From positions 16,077,837-16,141,836 of the forward strand of contig NC_087073.1 of NCBI RefSeq assembly GCF_026151205.1: a stretch of 64,000 nucleotides of DNA, written 5' to 3'. Source of the stretch: Bolinopsis microptera. Its lineage: Eukaryota > Ctenophora > Tentaculata > Lobata > Bolinopsidae. Shown in pieces: positions 35,801 to 45,667 of this stretch (the first letter of the stretch is position 1; each line of letters opens with the position of its first letter). The position numbers and the translations under genes were made by a program. The notes beneath the pieces are model-generated. The model did no database searches and was not told the origin of the DNA. It saw only the letters and a program-made list of their open reading frames with translations.

Positions 35801-36287
35801 AACACTGAATAATTAGTTCTAATTCTCCTTTACATGCCTGCATGCGTTTAACTTCATAAACTCACCGGGATTCTAAAGGGTTTATGTCATGCTCATAAGG
35901 AACCACGACAAAGTTGAGCCTTTTTCTGACTCCACGAAGATAAAAAACATCAACTACAGTGGAAGTTCCACACTTGTGGGTCTTTATAAACATCAAGTTC
36001 TTTTTAATTGATATCTGTTCCGAATGACTTAAACTTGGCTTATCTTTTGACTCGAACAGTTGATCTGAATTAATTGTTAATGTTGAAATCACTTTCTCTG
36101 ATGTGTCTGAAACTACACCCTCACTGACAGAAATATTTATTATTGGCGAATTGACCATATAGGAGCCTGTGTCAGAAATCTCCACCCTTTTTCCTTTGTC
36201 ATTTGCTAGTTCAAACATCAAGAAAACCAAACATGTAACCAATATGCACACGCCAAGTTTTAAACCAGTGTTCAGTGAAGGTACCAT
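32890..36287 (-). CDS. Galactose-3-O-sulfotransferase-like Golgi enzyme, one conserved exon not found
   Basis: Exons on the minus strand: 36287-35866, 35131-34945 and 33502-32890. Exon 1 encodes a type II membrane anchor (LGVCILVTCLVFLMFEL, about residues 10-28), a stem of about 70 residues, then the 5'-phosphosulfate loop of this family (MFIKTHKCGTSTVVDVFY). Exon 2 carries the 3'-phosphate-binding strand and helix (STIVRSPVSQFQSAFRFY). The last exon has FVMITDRMDESLIILKEYL and SWNMTDIVYLNRN, typical of the C-terminal half, and ends in TGA. The family moves sulfate from PAPS to the 3-hydroxyl of galactose on glycolipids or glycans in the Golgi lumen. Exon 2 ends in phase 0 but the last exon needs two carried bases, so at least one exon, expected to carry the NPxxFDLG-type block, is missing or too diverged to see. 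A Merlin-like transposon sits in exactly that interval. Confidence 0.82.
33699..34663 (-). mobile_element. Merlin-like (IS1016/ISXO2-type) DNA transposon, non-autonomous, 965 bp
   Basis: Terminal inverted repeats begin GGCAGTATCGAGATAGCCCG at both ends and stay similar for over 100 bp, including repeated TGTCCGCGGACA motifs. An 8-bp target duplication AACTAAAC flanks the element (33691-33698 and 34664-34671), as expected for Merlin. A 28-bp unit containing CCCCTGAATCAAGCAGGG is tandemly repeated three times inside the left end (about 33815-33895). The internal ORF is an N-terminal transposase fragment. Confidence 0.9.
33931..34312 (-). pseudogene. Merlin/ISXO2-type transposase, N-terminal fragment
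   Basis: The fragment of about 125 residues carries the zinc ribbon of this family: CPGCNASM, then WRCSPCKKYKNIRTDSI, followed by a helix (LALKTFIQLLFCLSIKGLAS). The ORF stops before any DDE catalytic domain, so the protein cannot cut DNA by itself. The likely start is the ATG at 34273 (MVLFCLMDEI) or upstream in the same frame, which is open to 34365. Confidence 0.8.
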
Positions 36288-36299
36288 TTCTGATCGTTG

Positions 36300-36769
36300 T
36301 TGATGATAGTTATTTTAGTGTCAAGTTGCATAAACAATAAACATGGTTAGTGGTTACATAAAAATATACACGATTTTCAAATTCAATATACCTAAGGCCA
36401 ATAAATTTGGTTCACAATAAATTTGGTTACCATAATTTTGGTTACCATAATTTTAGCTACATATTTCGACTTTTCGATACCATTTTCTATTTCATTTACC
36501 TTAAAAACGACAAATTTTGTCTACCCCGTCTGAGCATTACAGATAAAGCTGCAGTGAATTACTCAGGAATTTCAATAACATCAGATCCAGAGTTTGTGAC
36601 TCTGTATCACTAAGTTCTTCAGTACACTGTTCAGTTTCTTTTTCACCCTTTTTCGACATTACCATTTTTGTCGGAACGACGTAGTTTATGTCGATATGAT
36701 CCTTCAGCCGTTTTAAGTTCAACAGAGCATGCATTGGGATGGATCGATTAAAAAACTTTCGGTAATCGT
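36300..36769. other. No gene recognised; small inverted similarity to 44130-44235
   Basis: The tract TTACCTTAAAAACGACAAAT at about 36498-36517 resembles the reverse complement of the sequence just left of the mariner-like MITE (near 44212-44233). Both lie in TTTGGT/TTTAGT-rich surroundings, so an old repeat is probable. Confidence 0.4.
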
Positions 36770-37790
36770 ACTGTAGTGCGACACATACTCTAGTGCGACA
36801 AGTACTCTAGTGCGAAGTCCGACATGTATGCAGTATATATATAATGATCCACTGAGTCACTCGTAAGCAGCATATGATCCTAATACCTATCACACCCATC
36901 GTATGAAGGTATATCTCCGATTGGGATAACAAGTTCATATGCTTGGGCCATATATAAGGTCACGATGATTCTACCGAAGCATCGAACAACATCAACATGT
37001 CTTCTACAATCACCTTCATTCCTGGACGCACTACTGGTTCAAGAAACTCTATCCATGACGGATACCGCTACTTTCTTCTTTGGGATTCTACCTACTCAGC
37101 AGAGAGAAGAAGATCTTTCCTGTTCGGCACTGTGGAAAACATGGATCGTTTAGCTGAGGCCCCTCATCTTGTCATCGATGGTACCTTTAGCACCTCGCCT
37201 AACTTGTTTGCACAGTTGGTGACTATCCACGGACTCTATCCTGACGGCTGAAGAATTCCCCTTGCATTCGGCTTACTCCCCGGAAAGACACAGGCTCATT
37301 ATGAAGCCCTCTTGGATGAGCTTCTTGCATTTGGAGTCGAACCTCAATCTGTCATGAGTGACTACGAGAGAGCCCTGATCAACGCTGTGGAGACAACCTG
37401 GCCCACTACTACCAAGAGAGGATGTTTCTTCCACCACAAGCAAGCACTTTGGAGATAGATGCAGTAACATGACCTAGTCCTGGAATACAACGCAGAGAAC
37501 TCAGCATTGTAAAGAATGTAAGAAATTGCCGAGGGTTGGCACAACGGTTTTCGATCCGTGATGGGCTGCACCAACCCTACTATCTGGGGATTTATCGACG
37601 TCCTGAAAAAGGAGCAGGATCTAACCCAGTGGAAGATCAACCAGAAGATTCTCAGACAACCACTTCCTCGCCGACAATCGACATTGTAAACACTGTATTG
37701 CAATGTCAAATTTTTATTGAATATGTAAAGTTTTTTGTCGCACTTTAGTTCGTGTTTGCACTGCAGTACAGGTAGTGCGACAGTGTCGGC
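36770..37790 (+). mobile_element. MULE (Mutator-like) DNA transposon relic
   Basis: The coding part is described separately. On the left (36770-36816) TAGTGCGAC is repeated three times; on the right (37735-37790) TGTCGCACTTTAG and GTAGTGCGACA occur. These may be parts of decayed terminal or subterminal repeats, but the exact ends are not resolved. Confidence 0.6.
36997..37690 (+). pseudogene. MULE transposase with several in-frame stops
   Basis: One frame carries a recognisable MULE transposase core: the first catalytic Asp in LVIDGTFSTSPNLFAQL, then IPLAFGLLPGKTQAHYEALL, the second Asp in SVMSDYERALINAV, the CxxH motif in RGCFFHHKQALWR, and AEGWHNGFRSVMGCTNPTIW near the C-terminus. Stops interrupt at 37249 (TGA), near 37456, and several times before 37528, all without loss of frame. 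The N-terminal zinc finger of complete elements is not seen. Confidence 0.85.
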
Positions 37791-38673
37791 CTTCGAACTA
37801 GACACCATGTTAGTTATGACGATGCTCGCTGCTGTGCAAAACAACCTGTACTTGAAGGAGGAAACCGCTTGAAGTCATACACAGGGAGATCATACTCCAG
37901 AGCCATGAAAGGTTAGGTTATCAAACAAAAGAACTACTACGGCAATATCAGCTTCAAGAAAGCAATGACAGAAGAAATCATTAAAAAGATGAAGTCAGGG
38001 ACAATATTGGTAAAATGTGACTTTTCCCAAACTCGATAACATATTATGTCAAAAAAGAAGTGCCTAAAAAAACCTTCCATGGAACCACGCTTCCTGACAA
38101 AGTTACCATTATAAGAGAAAGGAAGTCGAGAATGAAATCATAGGACTGGACTGATGTATCTTATGTATGCTCACATGCTTATTTATACACACATGCTTAT
38201 TTATACAAAACATGCTTGTTTATACAAAAACACATGCTTATTTATACAAAAATACGTGCAATTTCAATTGTTTCTTTCGATAAATAGTAAGTATCAAACA
38301 AAAATCAATTCGCAAGTCGAAGCAAACCGTATAAAAATCGAACTACTTGGACGATTACGTCTGCTAAATAGTGTGTTTACACAGAACTGAGAGGGCAGTC
38401 CCTTTGAGCATAGGAACGTTGTACGCGACGCATCACTTTCTTAATTAAGCTGTAGCGTGGCGTAGGAAGTAGATAGGGATTCCAAACTTTCACAGATGCA
38501 ATTACATATGACATAGCGCAATACAAACATGCCCTTAGATACATAGAACAAGGTAGCATTACGTCATCCTATAAGTGAGTAGTTCTCTGTCGCCATTTCA
38601 GAAATAAATGCTTTTTCTCAGGGTCTGGCATTCGATAAAATCTTATGAATCGTCTCCCGGGCCATTTAGAAAC
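37791..38673. other. Decayed repeat sequence, no gene recognised
   Basis: 37850-38130 has short fragments that look protein-derived (NYYGNISFKKAMTEEIIKKM in one frame) but no intact frame. A small tandem repeat with the core CATGCTTATTTATACA, about four copies, lies at 38165-38250. Confidence 0.4.
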
Positions 38674-38980
38674 CACTAGCAGGAACCCGTATAACCCTAA
38701 AATGGTGTCAAGACTCAAGAGACTAAAATAATTCTTACCTATTTAATTCGCGTTTTTGACACCACTTGGGGGTCCAAATTTTGGGCTCTAAAACTCCTAT
38801 TCCTTGGCCAATTTTTTATTTTTTCATGCTGATTTGAAAAGCATAAAATCATTTGACCCAGTCAAAAAAGTTTCAGTTTTATATCATTTACGGTTTTTGC
38901 GGAAGGTCGCGTTAAAGTTGATGCCGTGGTGTCAGTAAAATGGCACGGATATATACATATATATCGTCTCGCTTTATATA
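38674..38980 (+). repeat. Dispersed repeat family R1, copy 2 (fullest copy)
   Basis: It starts ACTAGCAGGAACCCGTATAA, contains an imperfect inverted pair (AAAATGGTGTCA against TGACACCACTTGGG) about 75 bp apart, and ends in an AT-rich stretch with ATATATCGTCTCGC. It matches 18561-18823 inverted and 42783-42945 directly. Confidence 0.85.
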
Positions 38981-39245
38981 TAGTAAGAATAAGATGTTAT
39001 TCTTACTGAAGTTTTTGGTACAGTCACCTTCGCCACATGACAGTGCACCATGATGACTTCTGCATTCTGCAAGATTGAAAATTCTGATAAAGTATTGAAC
39101 CTGTTTGCATTTCAAATTGTACAACAGATGTAACCTTAGTTGTAGTGAACGCTGAACTTAGTCGTACTGAACGTACGTTCCAATCATTTTGTAGTGAACG
39201 TTTGTGAACGTTAGTGAACGTTAGTCAATATTTTGTGATGCTGTC

Positions 39246-39910
39246 AACGTTAGGGTGCGCTATGAACTCTCCCTGAAGTTGAAATATTTTACGTTAGGGT
39301 GCGCTATGAACTCTCTTTGAGGTTGAGATATTTAACGTTAGGGTGCGCTATGAACTCTCCCTGAAGTTGAGATATTCAACGTTAGGGTGCGCTATGAACT
39401 CTCTTTGAGGTTGAGATATTTAACGTTAGGGTGCGCTATGAACTCTCCCTGAGGTTGAGATATTTAACGTTAGGGTGCGCTATGAACTCTCCTTGAAGTT
39501 GAGATATTTTACGTTAGGGTGCACTATGAACTCTCTTTGAGGTTGAGATATTTAACGTTAGGGTGCGCTATGAACTCTCCCTGAAGTTGAGATATTCAAC
39601 GTTAGGGTGCGCTATGAACTCTCTTTGAGGTTGAGATATTTAACGTTAGGGTGCGCTATGAACTCTCCCTGAGGTTGAGATATTTAACGTTAGGGTGCGC
39701 TATGAACTCTCCTTGAAGTTGAGATATTTTACGTTAGGGTGCGCTATGAACTCTCCTTGAGGTTGAGATATTTAACGTTAGGGTGCGCTATGATTATGAA
39801 CTCTCCCTGAGGTTGAAATATTTAACGTTAGGGTGCGCTATGAACTCTCCTTGAAGTTGAGATATTTAACATTAGGGTGCACTATGAACTCTCCCTGAGG
39901 TTGAAATTTT
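39246..39910 (+). repeat. 44-bp satellite, about 15 copies, with higher-order structure
   Basis: The unit contains ACGTTAGGGTGCGCTATGAA followed by CTCTCCCTGAAGTTGAGATATTTA. Variants (CCCTGAAG, CTTTGAGG, CCCTGAGG, CCTTGAAG) recur in the same order in copies 2-6 and 7-11, indicating a 220-bp higher-order unit duplicated as a block. It lies in the left subterminal part of the hAT element. Confidence 0.93.
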
Positions 39911-40170
39911 ATAAGAGGTCGTACAGCATGTGTTTTTAATATGTTTTCAACATACCCAAAGTCAAATTTATGGTTGATTTCGGGGAGAACCCCTCGCCCG
40001 GTTACACTGTTACAGGTCACTCCATTTCTTCAAACTAAGTCGCTTACAATAAATAAAGTTACGACGGAGTTGTTTGAAACTAAATATTATACAATTAATG
40101 GCGTAATTACATTGTGACAGATGCAACCCTCCCTTGCGGGTTATTTAAATAAAAATTTAATACTTTCCAG

Positions 40171-40275
40171 AGAGCCGAAACCCATAAATTTCCGACCAGT
40201 GCAAGTGGGCGGTAAGATAGTGCCAAAGATGTTTAACAAGGGTGATTTAACGAAAAATTTGAATTCATTTGAAAC
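40171..40275 (+). other. Exon-like segment enclosed by the hAT element
   Basis: The segment is preceded by a good acceptor (TACTTTCCAG) and followed by a good donor (AC|GTAAGT). One frame is open throughout, reading EPKPINFRPVQVGGKIVPKM and NKGDLTKNLNSFE. It starts with one base and ends with two bases of split codons. No neighbouring partner exon is found, so it looks like an orphan or captured exon. The codon content is plausible but 35 codons are weak evidence by themselves. Confidence 0.4.
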
Positions 40276-40446
40276 GTAAGTGGTCCGTACCGCTCTTTGT
40301 AGAACGATTTTAATTACGGCAATTGTTTCATTTTAAGAAAGAGTTACAGGAGTACAGAGGAAAATTGTGCATTTAACGATTATAATTTGAATCATTTCAA
40401 TCGTGCTCACTGCTCAATGGGAATTTCAATCAATAATTTTATCTGG

Positions 40447-40683
40447 CTAGCAAATTAAAAGATAAAACACCTGGCAGCACACGAATATAAAAGTAAGAGA
40501 CAATTCCCATAAATCAGTTGCCAGAAAATATCGTTTTTCATCAAGTTGTGCACCAACTAATCTTTCCTCATCCTTTGATACCATCATGGCCACCAGCCAA
40601 CTCCTAACCATATCAGGTAAACGTAAATTCATTATAAAGTCAAATGTTCGCAAAAAACCAACCCAAAATTTAGATTGTATCAT
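40447..40683 (-). other. Unsupported 78-codon ORF inside the hAT element
   Basis: It has a mixed helical and hydrophobic composition (LRLPDMVRSWLVAMMVSKDE; then a hydrophobic end FIFVCCQVFYLLIC). No family is recognised. It could be part of transposon cargo or chance. Confidence 0.25.
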
Positions 40684-40832
40684 GAACCTTAGCTATTGCT
40701 TAATTCTGATCTTAGTTGTAGTGAACGCTGAACTTAGTCGTACAATGAGATAAAACCATGTTGTCGGAATTAGACAGTAAATAAACAATAATGAATAAAA
40801 ATAAGTCACTAGTATAGCAAATAGTAATGAAA

Positions 40833-42595
40833 TTATTGCTCCTTAATTCGTGAATTGTTCATAAGACGCAAACTTGCGTTAACATAAATAAGGTCTCGCT
40901 GCTTGTCAACTGTGAGGCGGTTTCTTTTTTTGTTTATCACCCAGTCGTACAAGCTCCAATTCGTCTCACAGGGTGAGGCTGATGTCGATTGCGACAGCGC
41001 TTTCATTGCAAAACTCTGTAGTTCGGGTACCTCGCAACCGAAGTTGCTCCACCAAGAGACTGGATCGTCAGAATCTTGGCTAAAACTTGAGGCAGCGTCA
41101 GTACAGAATAAGCCTCTTTTTTCTCGGTAGAACGTGTACTGCGAAATTATCTTCTTCTTTGTTGCGCCGTCACACCACGTGTCCATGACATCTAGAAACT
41201 CCTTCCAGACATCCTGATTCGTGTGCTGATCATATCCCTGATAAGCCGGGTGAGCACAAAACCCTACTGAATGTAGGGGGAATGGAGCTCGAGCCACCTT
41301 TTGTTGGCAAGACTAACCATATCACTCTTATGGTTTCTATTGCGGAAAGCAAAATTTGCTAACTTTAAGGTGAACAGATAATATTTGTAATAAATTACAC
41401 CGATGAAACCAACAGGAATCTTAAGAATCAAAAAATCATCAAAAAACGAGGTCCAAGATTTTCAAAATCGAATAAAATTTTTTAAAGGCCTATCTCAAAA
41501 TTCTGTCTGGCTCATCTCTTCTAAATGATCCTTAGAACATATGCTGAAAGTTTCAGGGTGATTGCTCAAAAAATGTAGGAGAAAATGGATTTTTAGACTC
41601 GATTTTCAGGGCACGCGATCAAAAATCGCTCGCGCAATACAATTACCACACACGCGCTGACCTTTGACCGGCGATAATTTCGGCTAGGAACGATATTTTT
41701 CCACGGCATCAAAAGCATCTGATAGATATTACTCCCCTCTATCAGAAACAACTAACTAAAAAGTCGATTTTGAGAAAATTTCCATAAGACTCCCCTGCCC
41801 CCATAATACAGTCAAGTCGGCTATAGACAATTGTCTTACAGTTACACGTTATCAATATGTCCTAGTTAATAAAGGACGATGGGTTGAGCAAATTATTAAT
41901 CATTAAGTATTTTAATTGTATTATCATAAAAAGTATATATTTTCATTACCTAAATATGCAAAAGTTAACTGGAAATTTCATTTGTCAAAAAAAGTAGAGC
42001 CATTTACTTTCCACACACTATTTTCAACTCACCCTGTATTGTCTGAAAATCTAAGCAAGACCATTATCGGCTCGAGAATTGAGCATAAATAGTCGACTTC
42101 TATCCAGAAATGGGGGTCAAACACTAAATCTTTAGCGCACTCAAACAAATTCTTGTATGCATTACTTTTATTGCTAACAGACTCAGTAAGGGTTGGATCA
42201 ATATAAGTCTTAATCAAAGTATCCTTGGAACCCTTCAGTCCCTCTAACATAATAAACTGGGTGGCAAACCGAGTTTCCCCTGGTTTTAGCAAATTGACAA
42301 GAGAATGGGTTCTTAACGTTTTTAGAATCATGTCGTGATTCTTCACATTTGTAACTATTTTGTTACAATTCGACAATGTCTCCTTGGTCCAGCTCAACTT
42401 CCCGACATCCTCGGCAAGTAGATCGAACTGGTGGGTTACACAGCATGATCGTATGATGTGTTCATAATCAGCTTCGATTAAGCGTCGTAGAGATTTATTG
42501 ACATTTGGATTGTCTGTTACAACGTGGCAAATCCTGTCGGCAAGTGGCAATGGAAACGCTAGTACTTTGCCGGATAATTGGGCTATGTCCGGCAT
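40833..42595 (-). pseudogene. hAT transposase, 5'-truncated, two coding blocks
   Basis: Block 1 (42595-42035) begins inside the catalytic domain: HVVTDNPNVNKSLRR, then CCVTHQFDLLAEDVGK, VTNVKNHDMILKTLR, LLKPGETRFATQFIMLE. It ends at a possible splice donor (ACAG|GTGAGT). Block 2 (41297-40833) carries the C-terminal dimerisation region with WWSNFGCEVPELQSFAMKAL and SASPCETNWS. About 700 bp of unrelated, noncoding sequence separates them, which may be an intron or an insertion. The BED zinc finger and the first catalytic Asp are absent: the coding sequence starts close to the right terminal repeat, so the copy is internally deleted. Confidence 0.85.
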
Positions 42596-42782
42596 TTTAA
42601 TTTCATTATAGCAATTAACGTTCCTTATGTTCCGAACGTTAAAATCTTTTAGCGAACGCGTTCACAAACTATTTTTAGTGAACGTTCCGTACGTTCACTA
42701 CAACTAAGGATGTAACTATTGTGTTGTAACAATGTAACAGTTATCATGTATTTTCACTAGGTAATTATACTGAGTTAATTAG

Positions 42783-42945
42783 ACTAGCAGGAACCCGTAT
42801 AACCCCAAAATGGTGTCATGAAGACTCAAGAGACTAAAATAATTCTTACCTATTTAATTCGCGTTTTTGACACCACTTGGGGGTCCAAATATTGGGCTCT
42901 AAAACTCCTATTCCTTGGCCAATTTCTTATTTTTTCATGCTGAGT
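42783..42945 (+). repeat. Dispersed repeat family R1, copy 3 (truncated)
   Basis: It matches the first half of the copy at 38674 from ACTAGCAGGAACCCGTATAA to CATGCTGA, after which the sequences part. It lies only 67 bp beyond the hAT target duplication. Confidence 0.85.
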
Positions 42946-43362
42946 TGGAGGCCATTAAAGCAGCCTGTCATTCCGCCGAATCTCTATTCTATCTATGATT
43001 ATGAACATAAATATAATACCTTATCGGACCTTATTTGGACGGACATTACATGAACGGACATAATTATGAACGGACATTAATATGAACGCTAGAAGGCCTC
43101 CAGCAGACCAATTGGAGAACCTTTCCGTCGTTAACTTACGGCACAATAAAGTTATGATAGTTGTCATATTCTGGACAAAAAGTTCGAAGTGAAAAAAATG
43201 TTTGAAAAAAATTCAACGGACTTTAACTTGGACGGACCTTAAATGAAAGGACTTTATTCTCGAACATTGAATACGCCGTATTTTGAGCCGATTTTTTGAC
43301 GTATTTAACAACGATGGGAGCAATACCCAAAGGAGTAGTGCACTTGCGAAAACTGCTCCGTC
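42946..43362. other. No gene recognised; flank of the P2X7-type fragment
   Basis: Repeated ATGAACGGACATTA-like words at 43020-43090 suggest a short degenerate tandem repeat. An antisense ORF at 43213-43431 is unsupported. Confidence 0.4.
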
Positions 43363-43741
43363 ATGGAATCGGAAATGGAGAGCTACTGTTGCAGAGAAAG
43401 CACACTGATTGCTGACACAGTAATAGGGCAATCAGAGAAAACCTGCGTTACTCTGGTTGATATTTTTAGGAAGACGATTGAAGACGAGGATATCTTGAAA
43501 CTTCAAGCAACTAGTCTACAAAATTTCAAGAGAAACGTTGACGGCACCATTATATAGGCCCGAGGGTTTACGATACACTGCCTACACAACCTTCTTACAA
43601 ATTTGCTCTTTAAGGTTTTATGGCAAGGGGAGGAGATATGTTTTGCCATCATGTGTAGTGAAACAAATCAGAAATCTCTACCCATCCCCAGCCGGAAAAT
43701 ACAGAGACTTCTTACCGGGAGCAATTAACTCGCGGATTTAG
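43363..43741 (+). pseudogene. P2X7-type cytoplasmic (ballast) domain fragment, frameshifted
   Basis: Two overlapping frames together give the domain. The first (43363-43530) has YCCRESTLIADTVIGQ, then CVTLVDIFRKTIEDED and LQATSLQNFKR. The second (43538-43741) has RPEGLRYTAYTTFLQI, GKGRRYVLPSCVVKQIRNLY and PSPAGKYRDFLPG. The paired cysteines and the conserved RYxAYxxF and IPSCxVxxIRxxFP blocks match the C-terminal intracellular domain of the P2X7 receptor, which in many invertebrates occurs alone in multicopy, transposon-like ORFs. A one-base shift near 43535 breaks the frame. No channel part is present. Confidence 0.75.
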
Positions 43742-44235
43742 AGCGTTTTAATGGATGTTTTATGGTTTTAAAGTCTAGGTTCTATGTCAAATACCGATGT
43801 AAAACTTTCTCATACAGCTGTTCAATAATAATTTAACGATGCAAACATTACAAAAATGAAATATTGAGCCTTCTAACGAGCGGAAAAAAGAAGGCAAACA
43901 ACACATAAACACTGTACTGAGAGGGAACACCATTCCAAACTAGGAACGTTCTGCGTGCAGCGTTAAATTTTATAGTGTGCGTGTGATATCTTCATTTATG
44001 TGGAACTGGAAGCTAGAAATTCCGTTCTTTGATCATATTAGAGTAAACGTAATGGCACCACAAAATCTTTGCCAAAAGTGAAAAACTCATTCATGTCATA
44101 TTTGCTCTACTGAAATTTTGGTCTGCTTTAAAATTAGTCGCCGAAAAATTTAGTCTCATGAAATTCGGTTTACAACAATTTTAGTCAAAAGTTTGACTAA
44201 ATTTATGGTGGACTAAATTTGTCGTTCTTAAGGTA
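43742..44235. other. No gene recognised
   Basis: AT-rich. 43910-44030 shares short words with 38385-38480 (ACTGAGAGGG, then AGGAACGTT), possibly a diverged repeat. Confidence 0.35.
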
Positions 44236-44929
44236 CAGGGTGGGCCAAAAGTTATTGGGCATACGTTGGTCCAAATAGCTCAGTCACTGAGTGCCCAATT
44301 GAAATAATTCTTTCTGGTATGACTTACTACCACCACTGGTTCGGGGAATTTGCCAAATCAAAAAATATTCGAGTTCATTTTTTTCAAATGAAGGTTCATT
44401 TTCGCATTTATTTGATAGTTTGGATAGTCGGATCGAGCCAAATTTTATTGGATTGTGCTTGGACATTCAAATTACGTTTGTCCTGAACAAATTAGAGTTA
44501 TAGCTTCTCAGATGACCGAGATACGAAGCATAACGAGTTTATTCCTTACGTGTGATCAGGTGATTGGCTTACCTAATCACGTGATAAGGTGACCCCGTTA
44601 AACATTATGAGAATCGTTAAGGCTGCTCAATTAAGGTGTCGTGTCACATAATCACCCAATCGATTTTGCTAACGAGATACACATAATTTTTCTGATCAGA
44701 TGCAACTTGTAATCAGGCGTCCAGCATGTTCAGACAGAACAGTATAGGTGTTTTAATAATGAATGGGCGTGGTCTAAAGTATTCGAATTTTCAAATTTTG
44801 ACGACAAAATCCTCGAACCAGAAGGTACAGTATGCTATCTGCAAAGCAACAGCTCTCAAATATAAAACACGGCGGAGCTAGATTAAGACCAACGTATGCC
44901 CAATGACTTATGACTTTTGGCCCACCCTG
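44236..44929. mobile_element. Tc1/mariner-type MITE, 694 bp
   Basis: The terminal inverted repeats read CAGGGTGGGCCAAAAGT at both ends; slightly further in, both arms share TTGGGCATACGTTGGT. The element is flanked by TA on each side (44234-44235 and 44930-44931), the mariner target duplication. No transposase ORF is left inside, so it must have been moved in trans. Confidence 0.88.
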
Positions 44930-44931
44930 TA

Positions 44932-45667
44932 GAATTATAATTATATTAACTGGGCGGCGCTCGGCATGTCACTCCACCATATCTGCATGCTTATTAACAG
45001 TAGAGACTGTACTGGGGTCCCCAGGTTGTAACTTGTATGGAATATTGAATATGATAAAATACGCCATCAAAGATCGGGAAATTGAGCGGCCATCCACAAA
45101 ATAATTAAAGCGGCTGCATTTTTTGTTTGGTTAATCGGTACAGAAATAACAATTACAATGAATAAGTTGACGAAATGAGAAATCCTTGCCCATTAACCAG
45201 GCTATTTTCTCGACTTTAGAATTGCATTCCAAGGAAAGAATAGTTTAAGAATCTCATCCATCAAAGGCCTGAAACAGAGGCTTGAAAGTATGTAGTCATT
45301 TTAGTATCAAGTTCAAACTTAAATCTGAGATAATTTTAAAATGATACTTTGATACTTGATAGTCTGATCTGATAGAATCGAGAATCCATGCAGCAACCGC
45401 GGCCGTACACACCAAACAATTGCGCGCGCTCAGATCAGATCACGTGATCGAGCGTAGTCGTTGATTGGTCATTTTCTTTTATTCATATCTTTTGCGCCGC
45501 GCCTTGCGTATTCGTAGTTAATAATGTGCTTCAATTCCCAGAATTGTCATGGAATTCTGCGGAACGTGTTTGATATCTTCTTGTCCACATAAACGTCTGT
45601 TAAAAGACATCGCTCAGAGCGGTCATAAGAAGTTTAAAAGAAATATTGTCGAGGAACTAGGCAGTCT
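44932..45667. other. Intergenic, 3' flank of the JAK-like kinase gene
   Basis: I see no gene. A GATC-rich stretch (CAGATCAGATCACGTGATCG) lies at about 45431-45450. The 3' UTR of the kinase should extend left from 45667. Confidence 0.45.

Larger units (their letters stand above)
39135..42708 (-). mobile_element. hAT-type DNA transposon, composite, with 8-bp target duplication
   Basis: The ends are inverted repeats beginning CTTAGTTGTAGTGAACG, flanked by the 8-bp duplication GATGTAAC (39127-39134 and 42709-42716), the hallmark size for hAT. The right half encodes transposase on the minus strand. A second copy of the left end (CTTAGTTGTAGTGAACGCTG, followed by AACTTAGTCGTAC) lies internally at about 40709-40735. 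The 1.6 kb between the two left ends hold a 44-bp satellite and an exon-like segment. Confidence 0.88.

Noticed and set aside
39246-39910. Telomere-like TTAGGG in the 44-bp repeat
   Set aside because: The hexamer occurs once per 44-bp unit inside an unrelated sequence; no (TTAGGG)n run is present.
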